Shown one piece after another: positions 62,935 to 64,000 of a DNA stretch of 64,000 nt. A program made the translations under genes and the position numbers. The notes under the pieces were generated by a model. That model worked only from the letters and a program-made list of their open reading frames with translations. It was not told the origin of the DNA and ran no database searches. The stretch spans positions 37,810,854 to 37,874,853 of the forward strand of contig NC_134953.1 in the NCBI RefSeq assembly GCF_965638725.1, given 5' to 3'. Source of the DNA: Aptenodytes patagonicus. Lineage: Eukaryota > Chordata > Aves > Sphenisciformes > Spheniscidae. How positions within the stretch are numbered: the first letter of the stretch is position 1; each line of letters opens with the position of its first letter.

Positions 62935-64000
62935 GAGTTGATGCTAAAAATACAAAGTAGAAAACAGGCTGGTAGGAATAACCGCTGCATGCGAGTCCTT
63001 CCATGCCTGCTTGGTTTGTCTCTCCTGTTTTTCCCATGCCAGAAAAAAAAAAACCCATCTGCGATGGTTCATAATAAATTGCATTGATGTCGAATGCGCA
63101 GCTCAACCCCTCGGTCCAGTGGTAAATCCCAGCCTGGAAAGGGGAGTTGCTGAAGAGTTTTCCTCCACCACTTTGGGGTTTTGGTGGAGCGCCGTGTCCC
63201 GGGGAAAGTCACCGCACAGCCCAGATTCCCACGGGGGACCTCTGTGGACTTTCCACCGCGTAAAAATAGATTTACCACAGACAACTCACACTATCAGCCA
63301 CAGCATTGTCAAAGGTGCTGGCAGCATGCTAGGCCCACATGTCGGTGCCTCAGTTAATCCAGCAGCTAATGGTATGACTAAGAAAAACCCCCACCGCTTA
63401 GATAACCTTGTTGTATGTAATTTATTCTTAAGTGAACTGGTTTAATCCCAACTAAAAGGCAAGCAAAAGGTATGAGCTAGCTGAAAGGCAGCTTCCATGT
63501 ATAAGGGCTTTCATGGCTTTCCCAGCTGGGCTCCTCGTGGAGCCACATGCTGTCCAAACCCTTTACCACGCTCCCTGGGATGCTCACACTGCACAGCGAT
63601 GACCCGGCTGCCCCAGATCAACCGTCGGGGTTGAGCAAATCCACTGTGCCCTTTCAGAAAGGAGCCAACACATTTCTACCAGGACCTACTCTCTAAATCA
63701 GTATTTTTTTTCACTTCACTGTGAATGTCTAAGATCCTGCTTCCCAAAAAAGAAAGGCATGAGATTCTTGAGATAATTTACTTTTGTGGAAAAATATTAT
63801 TTCCCAGTTGGTGAAACTTGCACTGACTGCAAACAGGCAGCTCCTAACCCTTGCAATGGACATGGGCTTGAGGCAGGGAAAATTGCTGCCGGTACCAATG
63901 CCAAAACGCAGCTGGCTGAAAATCAGGGGACACAAAAGTGTTGCTTTTTCTCTCCAGATGAAACAGCAAACACCCCGGAGCCCGCTGAGCACCGGGCAGG

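Larger units (their letters stand above)
54303..64000. other. Intergenic region downstream of KIFBP, no gene supported
   Basis: About 9.7 kb with many short open frames on both strands but none with a recognisable domain, convincing splice structure or codon bias. Local GC rises at about 56,900-57,360 and again after about 58,400. In human the next gene is SRGN (serglycin), tens of kilobases further on. I looked for a secretory signal exon and a Ser-Gly repeat and saw neither. Isolated AATAAA/ATTAAA motifs (for example near 55517 and 56357) have no linked coding sequence. Unannotated lncRNAs or enhancers cannot be excluded. Confidence 0.6.

Noticed and set aside
54303-64000. Search for serglycin (SRGN), the next gene in human
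   Set aside because: No signal-peptide exon, Ser-Gly repeat or related exon was seen; SRGN is expected further downstream.

Overview
This 64 kb window is vertebrate nuclear DNA and almost certainly from a bird. It has intron-rich genes, three CpG-island promoters, a CR1 LINE with the typical avian 3' end, and a solo LTR of a type I recall as widespread in neoavian birds. Four genes, all on the + strand, occur in the order STOX1 - DDX50 - DDX21 - KIFBP. This matches the order I know from human 10q22 (established knowledge, not checked here). Exon models were built by hand from splice sites, reading phase and remembered human proteins.

Layout. 1-7.4 kb: 3' part of STOX1, a winged-helix (storkhead-box) transcription factor; its first exon lies left of the window. 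7.4-8.4 kb: short intergenic gap. 8.4-24.7 kb: DDX50, 15 coding exons, 708 residues. 24.7-39.8 kb: DDX21, 15 coding exons, 710 residues from the preferred start. 39.8-54.3 kb: KIFBP, 7 coding exons, 594 residues. 54.3-64 kb: no supportable gene, only simple repeats. SRGN, the next gene in human, was not found.

DDX50 and DDX21 are an old tandem pair of nucleolar DEVD-box RNA helicases of the Gu family. Exons 3 to 14 have identical lengths and phases in the two genes (76, 179, 118, 186, 146, 150, 162, 120, 74, 160, 135 and 45 nt), while the introns share no obvious similarity. The 3' 90 nt of exon 8 are unusually alike between the copies, which suggests gene conversion. The two proteins differ in their tails: DDX50 has a Gly/Arg/Ser-rich end, while the DDX21 tail is short and lacks the FRGQR-type repeats of human DDX21.

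Points for a second look: the unsettled 3' end of STOX1, where the conserved C-terminal tail is cut by an in-frame TGA and several acceptors compete; a 27-bp GC-box minisatellite just upstream of DDX21; an optional 96-residue N-terminal extension of DDX21; paired ZNF143-like motifs in the DDX50 promoter; a 22-bp-stem hairpin in DDX50 intron 3; and an antisense solo LTR in DDX21 intron 2. I found no bacterial-type system, CRISPR array, tRNA or rRNA.
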